Shown one piece after another: positions 24,314-31,968 of a DNA stretch of 40,099 nt. The stretch comes from CANGTU01 sp046336655 (lineage in GTDB: Bacteria > Bacteroidota > Bacteroidia > Flavobacteriales_D > Sanyastnellaceae): positions 1 through 40,099 of the forward strand of contig JBKDGH010000120.1 of the NCBI GenBank assembly GCA_046336655.1. Reading direction: 5' to 3'. The position numbers and the translations under genes were made by a program. The number at the start of each line of letters is the position of its first letter. Within the stretch, counting starts at the first letter, position 1. Under the pieces are notes generated by a model. It made no database searches, had not been told where the DNA came from, and was given only the letters and a program-made list of their open reading frames with translations.

Positions 24314-26917
24314 TTATTCCCCAATACAGATCCGGAGTGATAACGACAAAGGTCCCCCGATCGTGCGGAGCACCACTACTCCTGCAGGCAAGCCGCTCAC
24401 ATCAAGTGTCTGAAATCCCGGATAAAGAGTCAGTTCCCGGATGACGTTCCCCTGAAGGCCCAGGAGCTCTGCGGGCAAGGGCGCCGGATAAGGGCTTGAA
24501 ACAGCAATTACACCTTCCGTCACCGGATTCGGAAACGCCCGCCAGACGGAGTTTTCCTCCACACCCACATCTGCGATAAAATCAATTGCTCCTTCCGATC
24601 CGATGATACATCCGTTGGAATCGGTTACCGTCAGACTGAATACTCCTTCGGTAAGGCCGGTAATCAGGGAGTCCACCGCTGTGCTGTTGGACCATATCCA
24701 TTCGTACGGTGGCGTTCCTCCACTCACCTGTGCCCATGCGGTTCCTGACTCTCCCCCGTCAAAAAACGGCGTGACAACAAGTTCCACCGCCAATGGCAAC
24801 GGCTCTTGTACGACGAATGCAAAGCTGGCTTCGCAACCCAGGCTATCCGTTGCCGTGATGGAATAATTTCCCGCAGGCAGCTGAGTCAAGTCCGGCGCAA
24901 AATCACCGAAAGAATAGGGCTCGTAGCCGCCAGTGACAAAAACTGCGGCACTTCCGGACTCCCCGGCACACAGGGCGTGTGTGACACTCACTGCCAGCTC
25001 CACAGGTTCCGGCTCTTCAATCACACACAGCTGCGAGGTCACACAGGATTCATCCGACACTCCGCTGATGAGGTACTCTCCGGCAGGAAGGTGAGTCCAG
25101 TCGATGATTTCTTCACCTGCGTTCCACCAGTGCGCGTTGGAAAAGAGCAATGAATCGGCAGAAAGCAGTATTGCGCCTGTGTGATCGCCATAGCAGCGAA
25201 CTGCATGCAGTTCCGCACTCCACGAAAAGTCAGGCAGCCAGCCTATCGCTGCGAAAGGACTCATGCTGCTCAGTTCTCCCGGAATGATAACGGTGTACGC
25301 ATATTCTCCCGGTTCGGTAACCCAGATCGAACCAGAGGTGGCTCCGTTGCTCCACACGAGATTTCCGGAGGTATCTGCTGTGAGCAACACGCTGTCGCCC
25401 GGACAAATCAACCACTCTCCATGCAATGTCAGATCCGGCCTGAACCCGGTCCCCTCGATCAGATTCACGTGTTGTCCGGTGGGCAGATTGTACCATGTAT
25501 CCGCTATTCCGGACGGCCAGAGCACGGTGATGGAATCCACCCGTTCCCGCTCACCCAGACCAAAAAACTCGCGGAATGAATTCTGACACGCCCAGGATTC
25601 ACCGAGATGAGTGAACCGATATTGAACCAGCGTATCAGCGTAACAGGTAATCAGCGAGCCCACTCCATCGCGGTTGGATTGCGTACCCTGCAGCGTAACA
25701 GTGAGCACTTCATTCTCAGTCCATGTATTCTGCCAGATTCGGGTGAATGTGGGAGTTCCGCCTGTTACCAAAAGATCCGGACGCTTGTCTGAATTAAAAT
25801 CGCCAACAGGATTGCTGAAATTGTATCCTGTATCTGTGATCATACCCGCTTCATTCAGGTAGCTCTGAAAGGTTCCGTCGCAACTGTTCCTGAAAAATGA
25901 ATTCAAGCCCTGACTCCCCAGAAAAGGCGATGCAGCGACGTGCAGGTCCTGCCAGCCATCGGCATCGGCGTCGAGGAAATTGGCGCCCCAGTTATAGCCG
26001 TTCACCGCAATTCCCGCATCTGCCGCAGACTCAGTAAATGTGCCGTTGCCCTGATTGACATGAAAAACATTGCCATCGGGGCCGTTTGTGATGTAGACAT
26101 CCGGATCGCCATCGTTGTCGTAATCATCCGAAGTTGCAGACATCGCAAAAATCAAATAGTTGCCAATGCCCGTCACATCGGAAACATCAGTAAAGGTTCC
26201 GTCACCGTTGTTATGGTAGAGGTAGTTTTCAGTGCTCGTCCTGTCGTTAACCACCAACAAATCCGGCCACATATCCTTGTTGTAATCCATCCAATTGGCC
26301 TGATACGAGTATCTGTTTCCATTGTCCACCCCGCACGCCACTGCGCATTCTGTAAACGTCCCGTCTCCGTTGTTGCGATACAACCAGTTGGTCATAACGG
26401 AATTTCCGATGAGAGGCCCGTCATAATTACAGATATACACATCGAGATCGCCATCGCGGTCATAATCTCCCCAGGAAGATGAATTGCTCATGGCCTGAAA
26501 CACTCCGAATCCCGCCAATGCCGATACCTCTGTGAAAGAAAGATTGCCGTTGTTGCGAAACAGCCGGAGCGGATCGTTGAACGAGGTACAGAACAAATCG
26601 CGGTCGCCGTCATTGTCGTAATCCACCCAAACGGCCGATTTCATATCCAACGCCTCCTGAGTGCCAAATGAAATCTGTACAAATCCGTTTCCGGTATTTC
26701 TGAAACAGCGGGGCAGTGCGTTGAACTGGGTGAGTGTGATATCATCTTTACCGTCGCCGTCGAAATCCGCGAAGCTCGCGCCCCCGCTGTAGTTCGGATT
26801 GGAATAGGAATGCGTAATGCCCAGCGCAGATGCCACCTGAACGAACGACTGCCCTGTGACGCTGTGGGCTTCGAACAGGAGTAAGAACAAGGATGCAAAG
26901 CGGAGTACAGGTCTCAT
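24314..26917 (-). CDS. Secreted FG-GAP/ASPIC-UnbV protein with SprB-like repeats and T9SS tail
   Basis: The 867-aa product has a signal peptide (residues 1-22). It has about seven calcium-binding FG-GAP/VCBS loops of the form DxDxDGxxD (for example DFDGDGKDD, DYDNDGDRD, DYDRDGDLD), expected to build a beta-propeller. Residues 405-490 match the ASPIC/UnbV domain (GVGSLITCYADT, FREFFGLGERERVDSITVLWPSG). Then come an Ig-like stretch and about three SprB-type repeats with 'LPAGNYSITATDSLGC' phrasing, the pattern of gliding adhesins. The tail (FPNPVTEGVIAVSSPY to the end) resembles a type A T9SS sorting domain, although the final residues are atypical. A cell-surface adhesion or binding role is likely; the ligand is unknown. 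Confidence 0.93.
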   Translation of the reverse strand: MRPVLRFASLFLLLFEAHSVTGQSFVQVASALGITHSYSNPNYSGGASFADFDGDGKDDITLTQFNALPRCFRNTGNGFVQISFGTQEALDMKSAVWVDYDNDGDRDLFCTSFNDPLRLFRNNGNLSFTEVSALAGFGVFQAMSNSSSWGDYDRDGDLDVYICNYDGPLIGNSVMTNWLYRNNGDGTFTECAVACGVDNGNRYSYQANWMDYNKDMWPDLLVVNDRTSTENYLYHNNGDGTFTDVSDVTGIGNYLIFAMSATSDDYDNDGDPDVYITNGPDGNVFHVNQGNGTFTESAADAGIAVNGYNWGANFLDADADGWQDLHVAASPFLGSQGLNSFFRNSCDGTFQSYLNEAGMITDTGYNFSNPVGDFNSDKRPDLLVTGGTPTFTRIWQNTWTENEVLTVTLQGTQSNRDGVGSLITCYADTLVQYRFTHLGESWACQNSFREFFGLGERERVDSITVLWPSGIADTWYNLPTGQHVNLIEGTGFRPDLTLHGEWLICPGDSVLLTADTSGNLVWSNGATSGSIWVTEPGEYAYTVIIPGELSSMSPFAAIGWLPDFSWSAELHAVRCYGDHTGAILLSADSLLFSNAHWWNAGEEIIDWTHLPAGEYLISGVSDESCVTSQLCVIEEPEPVELAVSVTHALCAGESGSAAVFVTGGYEPYSFGDFAPDLTQLPAGNYSITATDSLGCEASFAFVVQEPLPLAVELVVTPFFDGGESGTAWAQVSGGTPPYEWIWSNSTAVDSLITGLTEGVFSLTVTDSNGCIIGSEGAIDFIADVGVEENSVWRAFPNPVTEGVIAVSSPYPAPLPAELLGLQGNVIRELTLYPGFQTLDVSGLPAGVVVLRTIGGPLSLSLRICIGE

Positions 26918-26984
26918 CGGTCAAGGCTGTCGAAAGATAGGTAAACGCGGAATCGGAATACTCATGTGAAATACATCTGATCCT

Positions 26985-26992
26985 TAGATTTG
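26985..26992 (+). promoter_or_regulatory. TAnnTTTG promoter box before the sirtuin gene
   Basis: TAGATTTG matches the Bacteroidota -7 consensus exactly and lies immediately before the ATG at 26993 and six bases before the preferred ATG at 26999. No clear -33 TTG was found. If used, the transcript would have almost no leader. Confidence 0.4.
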
Positions 26993-26998
26993 ATGCTC

Positions 26999-27691
26999 AT
27001 GAAACGACTGGTAGTCCTCACCGGCGCGGGAATGAGCGCCGAAAGCGGCATTCCCACATTCCGCGGGGCTGATGGCTTGTGGGAGAATCACCGAATCGAA
27101 GCAGTGGCCACACCCGAAGCCTGGCATCGCGACCCGCATCTGGTGCTGCGGTTTTACAACGAGCGAAGGAAAAAACTACTGGAGTCCGAACCAAATGAAG
27201 GGCATCATATCCTCAAGCGGCTCGAGAGCCACTTCGACGTGCAAATCATCACGCAGAATATTGATGACCTCCACGAACGCGCAGGCAGTTCGAAGATCCT
27301 TCACCTCCACGGCGAGTTGCGCAAGGCGCGCAGCACGGCAGATCCGGAGCTCGTCTACCCTATCGAAGGCTGGGAATTGCGCTGGGGCGATCACTGCAAT
27401 AAGGGCTCGCAACTCCGCCCGCACATCGTATGGTTCGGGGAAGCCGTGCCGCTGATTGAACCAGCGATTGATCTCGTGCATACAGCCGACATCGTCGTGG
27501 TAGTGGGTACATCACTGCAGGTATATCCCGCAGCCGGACTGGTCCATGAAGCACCCATGACAAGTAAAAAATTCCTCATAGATCCGCACATTCCCGATGT
27601 GCGGGGCATTGCGGCCATTCACTGCATCACCAAAGGTGCAAGCGAAGGACTTGCCGAACTTGAGCGGATTCTGCTGAACGCTCCCGAATGA
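26999..27691 (+). CDS. NAD-dependent protein deacylase, sirtuin (Sir2/CobB-like) without zinc cysteines
   Basis: This 230-aa sirtuin removes acyl groups from protein lysines using NAD. It has the NAD-binding VLTGAGMSAESGIPTFRG, the ribose-contact TQNIDDLHERAG and the catalytic histidine in LHLHGEL. LRPHIVWFGE and VVVGTSLQVYPAAGLV are also present. FYNERRKK fits the Y-x-x-R acyl-pocket motif of class III sirtuins that prefer succinyl or malonyl groups. The zinc-binding four-cysteine module is absent: the corresponding segment has only one cysteine. The ATG at 26999 is preferred because the family starts MK(R/K)LVVLTGAG; ATG 26993 and TTG 26990 are alternatives. The convergent fabI gene follows directly. 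Confidence 0.95.
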   Translation: MKRLVVLTGAGMSAESGIPTFRGADGLWENHRIEAVATPEAWHRDPHLVLRFYNERRKKLLESEPNEGHHILKRLESHFDVQIITQNIDDLHERAGSSKILHLHGELRKARSTADPELVYPIEGWELRWGDHCNKGSQLRPHIVWFGEAVPLIEPAIDLVHTADIVVVVGTSLQVYPAAGLVHEAPMTSKKFLIDPHIPDVRGIAAIHCITKGASEGLAELERILLNAPE

Positions 27692-28513
27692 TTATTCGGG
27701 CGTCGCAAATTTCTCCACCACAGGCTGAGTAACTCCGGTAGATGAGAATCCGCCGTCGTGGAAGAGGTTCTGCATCGTCACATAGCGGGTGAGGTCACTG
27801 AACAGTGCCACGCAGTAGTCCGCGCAGGCCAGTGCATCCGCATTGCCGAGCGGCGACATGGCATCAGAGTAATTGATAAAGCCGTCGAAGCCCTTTACCC
27901 CGCTTCCTGCGGTAGTGACGGTGGGTGACTGAGAAATTGTATTAATGCGCACCTTTTTGGCGGCACCGTAATGGTATCCGAAACTGCGTGAAATGCTTTC
28001 GAGCAATGACTTGGCATCAGCCATATCGCTGTAATCCGGGAAAATACGCTGTGCGGCGATGTACGTAAGCGCAACTACAGAACCCCAGTCGTTGATGGCA
28101 TCCAGACGATAAGCTGTGGCCAGCATTTTATGAAGACTCATCGCACTCACATCGAGGGTTTGCTTGTACCACTCGTAGTTGAGATTGGTGTAATGCTTAC
28201 CCTTGCGCACGTTGGGCGACATGCCAATGCTGTGAAGTACAAAATCCACCTTGCCACCGAAATGCTCCATGGATTTCGTGAACAGATTCTCCAGGTCCTG
28301 TTCATTCGTTGCATCAGCAGGAATGACAGGCGCATTGCCAATGGAAGCCGCAAGTCCGTTGATTTCGCCCATGCGCATGGCAATCGGAGCGTTGGTAAGC
28401 ACGATTTCTGCCCCTTCTGCATGAGCGCGCTCAGCCACTTTCCATGCAATTGACATATTGTTCAGCGCACCGGAGATGATGCCTTTCTTTCCTTTGAGCA
28501 ATTGGTTAGCCAT
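27692..28513 (-). CDS. fabI: Enoyl-[acyl-carrier-protein] reductase
   Basis: This 273-aa short-chain dehydrogenase performs the last reduction in each round of type II fatty-acid synthesis, using NADH. The nucleotide-binding segment GIISGALNNMSIAW is the FabI form of the Rossmann motif, and DFVLHSIGMSP is the conserved fourth-strand region. The active site has the Y-(6 residues)-K pattern in DYSDMADAKSLLES, and ARINT-like VRINTISQSPTVT follows. It should be sensitive to FabI-class inhibitors in principle, but that is a family inference. It abuts the sirtuin stop with no gap; its promoter faces away, with a TAGCTTTG box upstream. Confidence 0.97.
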   Translation of the reverse strand: MANQLLKGKKGIISGALNNMSIAWKVAERAHAEGAEIVLTNAPIAMRMGEINGLAASIGNAPVIPADATNEQDLENLFTKSMEHFGGKVDFVLHSIGMSPNVRKGKHYTNLNYEWYKQTLDVSAMSLHKMLATAYRLDAINDWGSVVALTYIAAQRIFPDYSDMADAKSLLESISRSFGYHYGAAKKVRINTISQSPTVTTAGSGVKGFDGFINYSDAMSPLGNADALACADYCVALFSDLTRYVTMQNLFHDGGFSSTGVTQPVVEKFATPE

Positions 28514-28536
28514 TCTGGTTGGGTTGTGTTACCCGA

Positions 28537-28544
28537 CAAAGCTA
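28537..28544 (-). promoter_or_regulatory. TAnnTTTG promoter box of fabI
   Basis: On the minus strand TAGCTTTG matches the Bacteroidota -7 consensus and ends 23 bases upstream of the fabI ATG, a normal distance for a short leader. No convincing -33 TTG is spaced correctly. Confidence 0.42.
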
Positions 28545-28687
28545 ATAAAGTTGCTCAAAGCCGGACGAGCGCTGCTTTCAGCCACCGCATTTCAGGATGT
28601 TAACACCTTGTGGCGGAGAAGAAAAGGCATTATCCCGTGTTTATGGTATTGCATTGCACGGAAGATAAAATGAGTTTTGGACTCATC

Positions 28688-29029
28688 ATGGCCACCTCAA
28701 TTCTCACCCGGAACTCATTCGTCACTGTTGCGCACTGCGAGCGCGGACAATGCGTTGTAATCAAATTCGGACCAGTATTCATGCGATGCGCGCAGGATCG
28801 TTTCCATGAACTGGTGGCGCATTTTGATGAACTGTATCAACGTCACCGCCATGCCATGAATCAGACCGGACAACTACTCCGCCTTGAGAACGATTCGCGC
28901 GAGATTGATATCTGCCTGAACGCCGAAGAGCTTTTTCTGCTCAAGGAATGCCTGTCGAATGCCCACCTGATGATGGCCTGTGATGACTTGCTCAGGGCAG
29001 CGATTTCAGACGATCAGCAATCGAAGTAG
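28688..29029 (+). CDS. Small DUF6686-like protein
   Basis: From the ATG at 28688 the product has 113 aa; the frame is open upstream to 28610, with another ATG at 28670, so the start is uncertain. It resembles a small Bacteroidota family of unknown function: a start with paired cysteines (VAHCERGQCVVIKFG), a helix FHELVAHFDELYQ and a final region LCLNAEE-like ICLNAEELFLLKECLS. There is no export signal. The last 38 bases overlap the 3' end of the convergent flavoprotein gene. The family match is from memory and should be treated as tentative; coding is supported by the convergent fit. Confidence 0.68.
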   Translation: MATSILTRNSFVTVAHCERGQCVVIKFGPVFMRCAQDRFHELVAHFDELYQRHRHAMNQTGQLLRLENDSREIDICLNAEELFLLKECLSNAHLMMACDDLLRAAISDDQQSK

Positions 29030-30218
29030 CAGCAATCCATGAGGTGGTCCAGGCCGCCTGAAAATTGTATCCGCCGGTTACGGCGTCCACGTCGAGTACT
29101 TCGCCCGCAAACCAGCAGTTGGGCAGCACTTTGCTCTCCATCGTTTTGAAGTCCACTTCCTTCAGGGAGATGCCGCCTGCCGTCACAAACTCATCCTTGA
29201 ACGTGCTTTTTCCCTGAATGGAAAAGGTGCAGCGGCAAATGCCTTCAGCCATTTCACGGAGTTTCGCATTCGATACATCCGCCCAGCGGGTGGCGGGAGA
29301 AAGCACAGGTTGAATGAGTGATTCCCACAGCCGCTGCGGCATATTGACAGGAGAAAATGCATTGATTTGCCGGCGCGGCTCGCGATCCCTCACCTCTTTC
29401 AAACTCTCAAAGAGTGAATCCACTGAGTGGGATGTGTCCCAGTTGATGCGGATGGTAAAATGATATCCCGTGGCAGCAAGTTCACGCGCTGCCCATGCGG
29501 ATAGCTTGAGAATACCCGGACCACTGAATCCCCAGTGCGTAATCAGCACCGGGCCATCGGATGAAAATTTCGTTCCTTCAATCAGCACCTCTGCCGAAGG
29601 AGCCACCACACCAGGCAATTCATTGATGCGTGCATCGCGGCAATTGAAAGTGAAGAGCGATGGAACGGGTTCAGCAATGGTATGCCCGGATGCCTTGAGC
29701 ATTTCCCACACCAGCGGACTGCTGCCTGTGGTTATGAGAATGGCATCGGCATGAAGGTGATTATCAGGGCCAAGGTCCACGCGCCATTGTCCGTCGGCCC
29801 GGGAGATTCCGGTGACTCCGGAACGAAGCAACACGCGAACACCTGCCGCGCGGGCGGAAGATTCCAGGCAATCCACGATGGTTTGCGATTTATCCGTGAC
29901 GGGAAATACCCGGCCGTCGTCTTCTGTATTGAGCAACACCCCGCGCGATTCAAACCAGGCAAACACGTCACCGGGCTGAAACACGGAAAACGGCCCGCGC
30001 AACTCACGGTGCCCCCTTGGATAAGACTTTACGAGTTCTGCCGGTTCAAAACAGGCATGGGTCACATTGCATCTTCCGCCACCACTGATGCGGACTTTCG
30101 AGAGCGTATGCCCCGTTTTTTCCAGGATGCACACCTCGAGTTCCGGGTTGGCTTCCGCAGCGCGTATCGCCCCAAAGAAGCCCGCTGCTCCACCTCCAAT
30201 AACAATCAATCCCGGCAT
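28992..30218 (-). CDS. BaiN/HI0933-like NAD(P)/FAD-dependent flavoprotein
   Basis: This 408-aa protein starts with the FAD-binding GLIVIGGGAAGFFGAIRAAE and contains the family signature KVRISGGGRCNVTHA. Near the end it has WFAGEVLDVDAVTGGYNFQAAWTTSW, the second FAD-binding region of the HI0933/YhiN/BaiN group. Members are cytoplasmic oxidoreductases with few known substrates; BaiN-type enzymes act on steroid double bonds in gut bacteria. The ATG at 30218 is used; the frame reaches a TTG at 30239, but the Rossmann motif begins three residues after the chosen ATG. A perfect TAnnTTTG box lies four bases upstream of it. The 3' end overlaps the DUF6686-like gene by 38 bases. Confidence 0.94.
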   Translation of the reverse strand: MPGLIVIGGGAAGFFGAIRAAEANPELEVCILEKTGHTLSKVRISGGGRCNVTHACFEPAELVKSYPRGHRELRGPFSVFQPGDVFAWFESRGVLLNTEDDGRVFPVTDKSQTIVDCLESSARAAGVRVLLRSGVTGISRADGQWRVDLGPDNHLHADAILITTGSSPLVWEMLKASGHTIAEPVPSLFTFNCRDARINELPGVVAPSAEVLIEGTKFSSDGPVLITHWGFSGPGILKLSAWAARELAATGYHFTIRINWDTSHSVDSLFESLKEVRDREPRRQINAFSPVNMPQRLWESLIQPVLSPATRWADVSNAKLREMAEGICRCTFSIQGKSTFKDEFVTAGGISLKEVDFKTMESKVLPNCWFAGEVLDVDAVTGGYNFQAAWTTSWIAATSIADRLKSLP

Positions 30219-30222
30219 GGGA

Positions 30223-30230
30223 CAAAGGTA
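30223..30230 (-). promoter_or_regulatory. TAnnTTTG promoter box overlapping the BaiN-like start
   Basis: On the minus strand TACCTTTG matches the -7 consensus exactly and ends four bases before the ATG. Transcription from it would begin at or next to the start codon, giving a leaderless or near-leaderless message. It lies just after a terminator-like hairpin, which fits a new transcription unit. Confidence 0.45.
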
Positions 30231-30235
30231 TATAA

Positions 30236-30264
30236 CCAAAAAGCCCCCGACGATTCAGGGGCTT
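30236..30264 (-). terminator. Terminator-like hairpin before the BaiN-like gene
   Basis: AAGCCCC (30241-30247) and GGGGCTT (30258-30264) pair in a seven-base stem; on the minus strand the stem runs into CTTTTTGG. It probably ends transcription coming from the GlcD-like gene or from a small RNA in the 240-bp gap upstream. Confidence 0.72.
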
Positions 30265-30504
30265 GATGGCTTAAACTGAAAAACTAAAAACTATCGTAAT
30301 TGTCTTGGACCAGGACGGTCCAACTCAACTAACTCATTGTGTCATAGGTACACGACCTAAACACCATGCGAATATATGCGCATCCCGACACATTTTCCAT
30401 CACCTAAATCTCACAATTCGTTCACAATTCGACCGGAAACCTTGGAAACTTGACGAACACCTTCATTCTTTCCGATCAATTGCAGCAGAGGTTTTCAACC
30501 CTTT
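30265..30504. other. Noncoding gap with dyads and a direct repeat
   Basis: No protein gene is visible. The gap holds an inverted repeat TTGGACC/GGTCCAA (30305-30311, 30317-30323) and a direct repeat TCACAATTCG at 30411-30420 and 30422-30431. Its start resembles the 14.4 kb noncoding stretch: hairpin, A-rich tract, AAAACT, nine bases, GTCTTG, then GACGG. It could be a long 3' UTR of the GlcD-like gene or a separate RNA. Confidence 0.4.
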
Positions 30505-31896
30505 TCATCGAGGGAAGATTTTACCCGGATTGAGGATTCCCTTTGGATCAAACACCCGCTTAATCTGCTTCATCAGAGCGAGCTGATACTCCGAAAACGG
30601 AATGTCCATGTACTGCTTTTGCACGAAGCCAATGCCGTGTTCGCCGCTCAGCGTGCCGCCCAGTTTCACGGTCAGTTCAAAGATCTCTCTGATCGCCATG
30701 GGCAGGCTTTCTTCCCACACCTTCGGGTCAAGATCACCGCGCAGAATATTTACGTGGAGGTTGCCATCGCCGGCGTGGCCGTAGCATACCGAATGAAATC
30801 CGTACCGGGCTCCTGTTTCCTTCACCCCGCGAAGGAGATCAGGCAGCCGGTATCGCGGCACCACAGTGTCTTCTTCTTTATACACCGAATGTGATTTCAC
30901 GGCCTCGCCCACCTTGCGGCGCAACTTCCAGAGCTGGTCTTTTTGTGCCTGATCATCGGCAAAGAGAATTTCTCCCGCATCATATGCAGCCACCACTTCA
31001 CTGATCACTTCGCAATCGGCCATCAGGGATTCAGGGTGGTTGCCGTCTACTTCTATTAACAGGTGCGCAGCTACATCGTCCCCAACCTCCACGGGCGATT
31101 CGCCCACCCATTTCATCGCGAGTTCAATGGCATCGCGCTCCATGAATTCCAATGCCGACGGCGTGATACCCGCGCGAAAAATGGCACTTACGGCCTCACA
31201 GGCTTTTTCGGCACTGCGAAACGGCACAAGCATAAGCAGCTGATGGCGCGGCAGCGGAACAAGCCTCAGCACTGCTTTTGTGATGACTCCCAAGGTACCT
31301 TCACTTCCCACCATGAGCTGGGTGAGGTTATATCCTGTGGAGTTTTTCAGTGTATTGGCTCCGGTCCAGATGATTTGTCCATCGGGCAGTACGACCTCCA
31401 GATTGAGGACGAAATCCTTGGTAACGCCATATTTCACTGCATGCGGACCACCGCTGTTTTCCGCAATATTTCCCCCGATCCAGCACGAGCCTCGACTCGC
31501 CGGATCAGGCGCGTAGTACCATCCTTTCGCGGCGCATTCTTCCTGCAGGACCTGAGTGATTACCGCAGGCTCCGTGGTGACTTGTCCATTGAGCACATCG
31601 ATTTCGAGAATCCTGTTGAAACGCTCCATACTGAGTCCCACGCCGCCTTGCACACTCAGCGCGCCGCCGCTCAATCCCGTACGGGCGCCGAGCGGCGTCA
31701 CCGGTATACCTTTTTCCGAACAGTATATAAGAATAGCGCTTACCTCTTCCACTGAGCCCGGACGTAAAACCACATCGGGTGGAAAGTTCAGGTCCTCCGT
31801 TTCATCGTGTCCGTAATGCTGGCGCGATTCATGGTCGGTGAGCACATGTTCCTCCCCGATCAGTGCGCGGAAATGAGTGAGAGTATCGCCCGTCAT
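30505..31896 (-). CDS. FAD-binding oxidase, GlcD/D-lactate dehydrogenase type
   Basis: This 463-aa protein has the FAD-binding type 4 (PCMH) domain, with PVTPLGARTGLSGGAL, GSCWIGGNIAENSGGPHAVKYG and STGYNLTQLMVGSEGTLGVIT. The C-terminal FAD-oxidase domain contains CYGHAGDGNLHVN and GGTLSGEHGIGFVQK. Relatives oxidise glycolate, D-lactate or D-2-hydroxyglutarate and pass electrons to quinone or a flavoprotein. The separate GlcE/GlcF subunits are not nearby and no Fe-S cysteine domain is attached, which fits a single-chain D-2-hydroxyacid dehydrogenase. The substrate is not readable. Divergent from the S9 peptidase across 72 bp. Confidence 0.93.
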   Translation of the reverse strand: MTGDTLTHFRALIGEEHVLTDHESRQHYGHDETEDLNFPPDVVLRPGSVEEVSAILIYCSEKGIPVTPLGARTGLSGGALSVQGGVGLSMERFNRILEIDVLNGQVTTEPAVITQVLQEECAAKGWYYAPDPASRGSCWIGGNIAENSGGPHAVKYGVTKDFVLNLEVVLPDGQIIWTGANTLKNSTGYNLTQLMVGSEGTLGVITKAVLRLVPLPRHQLLMLVPFRSAEKACEAVSAIFRAGITPSALEFMERDAIELAMKWVGESPVEVGDDVAAHLLIEVDGNHPESLMADCEVISEVVAAYDAGEILFADDQAQKDQLWKLRRKVGEAVKSHSVYKEEDTVVPRYRLPDLLRGVKETGARYGFHSVCYGHAGDGNLHVNILRGDLDPKVWEESLPMAIREIFELTVKLGGTLSGEHGIGFVQKQYMDIPFSEYQLALMKQIKRVFDPKGILNPGKIFPR

Positions 31897-31968
31897 GCCG
31901 CAAAGATGAATGAACAGACACGCATCGCCGAGGACAATTCTTACTTTCGGCCGTCAATTACCAACAGC

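Noticed and set aside
25063..25100. Hammerhead ribozyme (CTGATGAG)
   Set aside because: Lies inside a coding sequence and lacks the GAAA core element.
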